Part shown: in pieces, positions 61,478 to 64,000 of the stretch
How positions within the stretch are numbered: position 1 is the first letter of the stretch
Layout of the letters: the number at the start of each line of letters is the position of its first letter
From: Neptunicoccus cionae
Lineage (GTDB): Bacteria > Pseudomonadota > Alphaproteobacteria > Rhodobacterales > Rhodobacteraceae
Direction: 5' to 3'
DNA: 64,000 bases
NCBI RefSeq assembly: GCF_014643735.1
Contig: NZ_BMKA01000001.1
Coordinates: 496,001-560,000 of the forward strand
The notes under the pieces: generated by a model
What the model was told of the DNA's origin: nothing
The model's input: the letters and a program-made list of their open reading frames with translations, nothing else
Databases searched by the model: none
Made by a program: the position numbers and the translations under genes

Positions 61478-62887
61478 ATGCTGAACCCCGCCACAGAAAC
61501 TCTCCAGAACCAACTGAACGCAGAATCTGCCGGACTGGCCGGTCCGGTGCCGCCCGCCTATCTTGAAGAACCGCGCGGTATGATGCTGGGGATTGGTGGC
61601 ATTTTGGCCCGCCCGCGCTCAGTAGAGGAGGTCTCTTTGGTGCTTCGGACATGCAGCGCGGCCCGCGTTGGGGTGGTGCCTTATGGCGGAGGAACCGGAC
61701 TGGTCGGCGGCCAGCTTCTGGCAGAGGGGCCAGCGCCGCTGATCTTGTCGCTGGAGCGGATGAAGGCCCTGCGCCACGTCGATCCGGTGGGCAATACGAT
61801 CGCGGTTGAAGCAGGTATGACACTGGCCGAGGTTCAGTCGGCGGCTGAAAGCGCGGGTCGGATGTTTCCGCTCTCGCTTGCCTCTGAAGGGTCCTGCCGC
61901 ATCGGGGGCAACCTTGCCACCAATGCAGGGGGCGTGCAGGTGCTGCGCTATGGCAACACGCGGGAGCTGTGTCTCGGGGTGGAGGCTGTCCTGCCTGATG
62001 GCACGATCCACCACGGGCTAAAGCGTCTGCGCAAAGACAACACCGGCTATGATCTGCGCAACCTGCTGATCGGTTCCGAAGGCTCTCTCGGGGTGATTAC
62101 GGCGGCTGTTTTGAAACTGGTGGCAAAGCCGCTAGAACTGGCCACATGTTTCGCGGTGGTGCCCGATCCGAAAGCCGCCGCGCAGTTGCTGGCGCGGATG
62201 CAGGAAACGCTCGACGGGTTGGTCAGTGCGTTTGAACTGGTACATGGCACCGGCTTTGATCTGCTGTCCGAAACCATGCCGGAAATCCGTTTGCCCTTTG
62301 CCGAGCGATCCGAATGGATGGTCCTCGCCGAATGCGGAGGTGGAACCGGCAGTGGCGTAGACAGTCGGTTGATGGACGTGCTGGAGCAAGCTGTTGAGGA
62401 CGGGTTGGTCGAAGACGTCGTACTGGCCCAATCTGCCGCCCAGCGGGATGCCTTCTGGACCGTGCGCGAATCCCTCCCCGAGGCAAACAAACGTGTCGGT
62501 GCGATTTCCAGCCACGATATTTCGATCCCGATCGACAGACTGCCAGAGTTTATCGCCGAAGGGCAGCAGGCTTTGAAACAGTTCGGCCCTGTGCGGTTGA
62601 ACAGCTTTGGCCATCTTGGGGATGGCAACCTGCACTACAATGTGTTCCCACCGGCCGGAGAGCCCAAAGCCGATTGGGTGCACCTGAAACCCGATGTTAT
62701 GCGGATGATCCACGATCTGGTGGATGCCTATGACGGCTCAATCTCGGCAGAGCATGGGATCGGCCGCTTGAAGGCCGCCGATCTGCAACGCTACGGAGAC
62801 CCTGCGAAACTGGCGGTGATGCGCGGGATCAAACAGGCGATTGATCCGCTCGGTATCATGAATCCGGGGGCTGTGATCAGCGTTTGA
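61478..62887 (+). CDS. FAD-binding oxidase (GlcD / 2-hydroxy acid dehydrogenase family)
   Basis: 469-residue flavoprotein of the VAO/PCMH family, like glycolate oxidase subunit GlcD and D-2-hydroxyglutarate or D-lactate dehydrogenases. Seen: GVVPYGGGTGLVGGQ in the FAD-binding N-domain, SLASEGSCRIGGNLATNAGGVQVLRYG, and the C-terminal FGHLGDGNLHYNVFPP and SAEHGIGRLK metal/substrate motifs. It would oxidise a D-2-hydroxy acid, probably passing electrons to quinone or an electron-transfer flavoprotein. The ATG at 61478 (MLNPATETL) has ACAGGAGCC at 61464-61472. No glcE/glcF partner is adjacent, so it is more likely a stand-alone dehydrogenase. Confidence 0.9.
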   Translation: MLNPATETLQNQLNAESAGLAGPVPPAYLEEPRGMMLGIGGILARPRSVEEVSLVLRTCSAARVGVVPYGGGTGLVGGQLLAEGPAPLILSLERMKALRHVDPVGNTIAVEAGMTLAEVQSAAESAGRMFPLSLASEGSCRIGGNLATNAGGVQVLRYGNTRELCLGVEAVLPDGTIHHGLKRLRKDNTGYDLRNLLIGSEGSLGVITAAVLKLVAKPLELATCFAVVPDPKAAAQLLARMQETLDGLVSAFELVHGTGFDLLSETMPEIRLPFAERSEWMVLAECGGGTGSGVDSRLMDVLEQAVEDGLVEDVVLAQSAAQRDAFWTVRESLPEANKRVGAISSHDISIPIDRLPEFIAEGQQALKQFGPVRLNSFGHLGDGNLHYNVFPPAGEPKADWVHLKPDVMRMIHDLVDAYDGSISAEHGIGRLKAADLQRYGDPAKLAVMRGIKQAIDPLGIMNPGAVISV

Positions 62888-62909
62888 TCCCGATCACACT
62901 GGACGGGGA

Positions 62910-63443
62910 TCAGTCCCCGTCATAGGCGCAAAGCGCTGTGACCGGCACGCCAAGATCACGCACCACTTGCGCCCCGCCAAGATCGGGAAGGTCGATGATA
63001 AACGCCGCGTGCACAACTGTCGCGCCAAGCCGTTCCACCAGCTTGATCCCCGCCGCCGCAGTGCCGCCGGTGGCGATCAGATCGTCGATCAACAGCACCT
63101 TGTCGCCCGCTTTCAGCGCATCGTCATGCACTTCGATGGTCGCAGTTCCATATTCCAGCGTGTAATCCTCTGACAGGGTTTTACCCGGCAATTTGCCCTT
63201 TTTGCGCAGCGGAACAAATCCGGTGCCAAGCCGCTCTGCCACCGCGCCACCGATGATAAACCCGCGGGCCTCCAGTCCGGCGACCGCGGTGATTTCTGTG
63301 TCTTTGAATGCGTCGACAATCTGCGCCACCGCCAGTTTCATGCCCTCGGGGTTGCCAAACAGTGTTGTGACATCGCGAAACATCACGCCTTTCTGCGGAA
63401 AATCGGGAATGGTGCGGATGAAATCGGTAATGTCACGGGTCAT
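62910..63443 (-). CDS. apt: Adenine phosphoribosyltransferase
   Basis: 177-residue purine salvage enzyme that makes AMP from adenine and PRPP. Seen: IPDFPQKGVMFRDVTTLF at the N-terminus, GLEARGFIIG, VPLRKKGKLPG, EYGTATIEVHDDALK, and the PRPP-binding VLLIDDLIATGGTAAAGI. Standard length. Cytoplasmic. Converges with the flavoprotein gene. Confidence 0.97.
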   Translation of the reverse strand: MTRDITDFIRTIPDFPQKGVMFRDVTTLFGNPEGMKLAVAQIVDAFKDTEITAVAGLEARGFIIGGAVAERLGTGFVPLRKKGKLPGKTLSEDYTLEYGTATIEVHDDALKAGDKVLLIDDLIATGGTAAAGIKLVERLGATVVHAAFIIDLPDLGGAQVVRDLGVPVTALCAYDGD

Positions 63444-63539
63444 GGAATGTCTCTTTCAGGGTCGTGTTTAGGGGCGGCGTATCACAGGCAATAGCACGGG
63501 CACCACCCCGTCCTTGCGCCTGACGCTTCGGCGCTTGTT

Positions 63540-64000
63540 TTAACGTTTTGCGGTATCAATCAGTGTTTGTAAAACGGCCCCGTCTTCTGAATAGGACAGC
63601 GGCCCCATGACTGGCAGTTTTTGTAGGATCGACAGAACGGTGGGTGACGTGATCGCAACTGTGTGGCCCAGTTTGTCGTCAGAATCGTCAATGTCGGTGA
63701 CGTTGACGAACTGCACACCGTACCGGCGCAGGGTTTCGGTGTCCTTCAATTGCCCGACCCGATTGCTCTGGCCGGTTAGAAAGGCAGATGCTTTCAAGGC
63801 AAGATCCGCTTCATCCCCGAAGATAACAAACGGTTTAGGCAGCGGTTTGATCCGACTGAGCTGCATTTCAAACAGGTTAGTGTCAATATCAGGAGAGATC
63901 AACACCACCCCAGCCAGCTTGCGCGCGACCTGTTTCTTACCCTCCAGCGAAATCTGACGCAGAGTTTCCACCACCAGATTGGATCCGATAGAATGGGCCA
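63540..64000 (-). CDS. Alpha/beta hydrolase (DUF900-like), N-terminus outside window
   Basis: C-terminal 153 or so residues of an alpha/beta-fold hydrolase; the gene enters from beyond base 64000. At the edge the frame reads AHSIGSNLVVETLRQ, a nucleophile elbow with the active-site Ser, followed by LAGVVLISPDIDTNLFEMQL and KPFVIFGDEADLALKASAFL (probable acidic residue), and DKLGHTVAIT (probable catalytic His). This order fits the DUF900 group of serine hydrolases, typically membrane- or periplasm-associated, with no known substrate. Confidence is limited by truncation. Confidence 0.7.
   Translation of the reverse strand, partial: AHSIGSNLVVETLRQISLEGKKQVARKLAGVVLISPDIDTNLFEMQLSRIKPLPKPFVIFGDEADLALKASAFLTGQSNRVGQLKDTETLRRYGVQFVNVTDIDDSDDKLGHTVAITSPTVLSILQKLPVMGPLSYSEDGAVLQTLIDTAKR

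Overview
This is a GC-rich chromosomal segment from an alphaproteobacterium, most likely a marine Rhodobacteraceae (Roseobacter-group) species. The evidence is the order ftsW-murG-murC-(two DUF2484 genes)-murB-ddl-ftsQ-ftsA-ftsZ-lpxC-bamD-recN, a gcrA cell-cycle regulator gene, the Suv3-like helicase / S4 protein / 7Fe ferredoxin / CarD block, and a lysC-ptsP pair. Gene density is high, with many 1-4 nt ATGA or TAATG overlaps. I saw no tRNA, rRNA, CRISPR array, IS element or prophage. The genus assignment is an inference from gene families and order.

Layout. 1-14.4 kb: argE (cut by the window edge), an HpcH/HpaI aldolase, a membrane haem/[2Fe-2S] redox protein translationally coupled to a large MscS-type channel, a GH25 lipoprotein, a GST, a DUF1800-DUF1501 pair with a Tat signal, and small metabolic genes. 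14.5-19 kb: RNA helicase, S4 protein, fdxA, carD. 19.2-33.3 kb: the distal half of the division and cell wall (dcw) cluster, followed by lpxC, bamD and recN. 33.6-38.5 kb (minus strand): ptsP, lysC, DUF1178 and gcrA. 38.6-45.2 kb: a DMT exporter, the argD-argF operon, and a minus-strand group of hydrolase, P1 peptidase, SDR and GST. 45.6-49 kb: an orphan RTX protein, an AlkZ/YcaQ-like glycosylase and a thioesterase. 49.1-58.3 kb: an aldehyde dehydrogenase, a complete Dpp-type peptide ABC importer and an M20 amidohydrolase, with a response regulator gene inserted on the opposite strand. 58.4-64 kb: glycerate kinase, a GNAT, an exported metallo-beta-lactamase-fold protein, a GlcD-like flavoprotein, apt and a partial hydrolase.

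How the genes work together. The dcw genes make lipid II and build the divisome. Three GANTC (CcrM) sites lie in the ftsZ leader, and gcrA, whose product reads methylated GANTC in relatives, is also in the window. argE, argD and argF cover three arginine steps. The Dpp importer and M20/P1 peptidases point to use of peptides or N-acyl amino acids.

The least explained signals are: a 14-bp iterated palindrome (core TGAAGCTTCA) at 33.4 kb (four units) and 60.4 kb (two units); the redox protein/MscS pair; a response regulator whose output domain looks like a degenerate GGDEF; and an exported MBL-fold gene whose only well-placed start codon is ATC.
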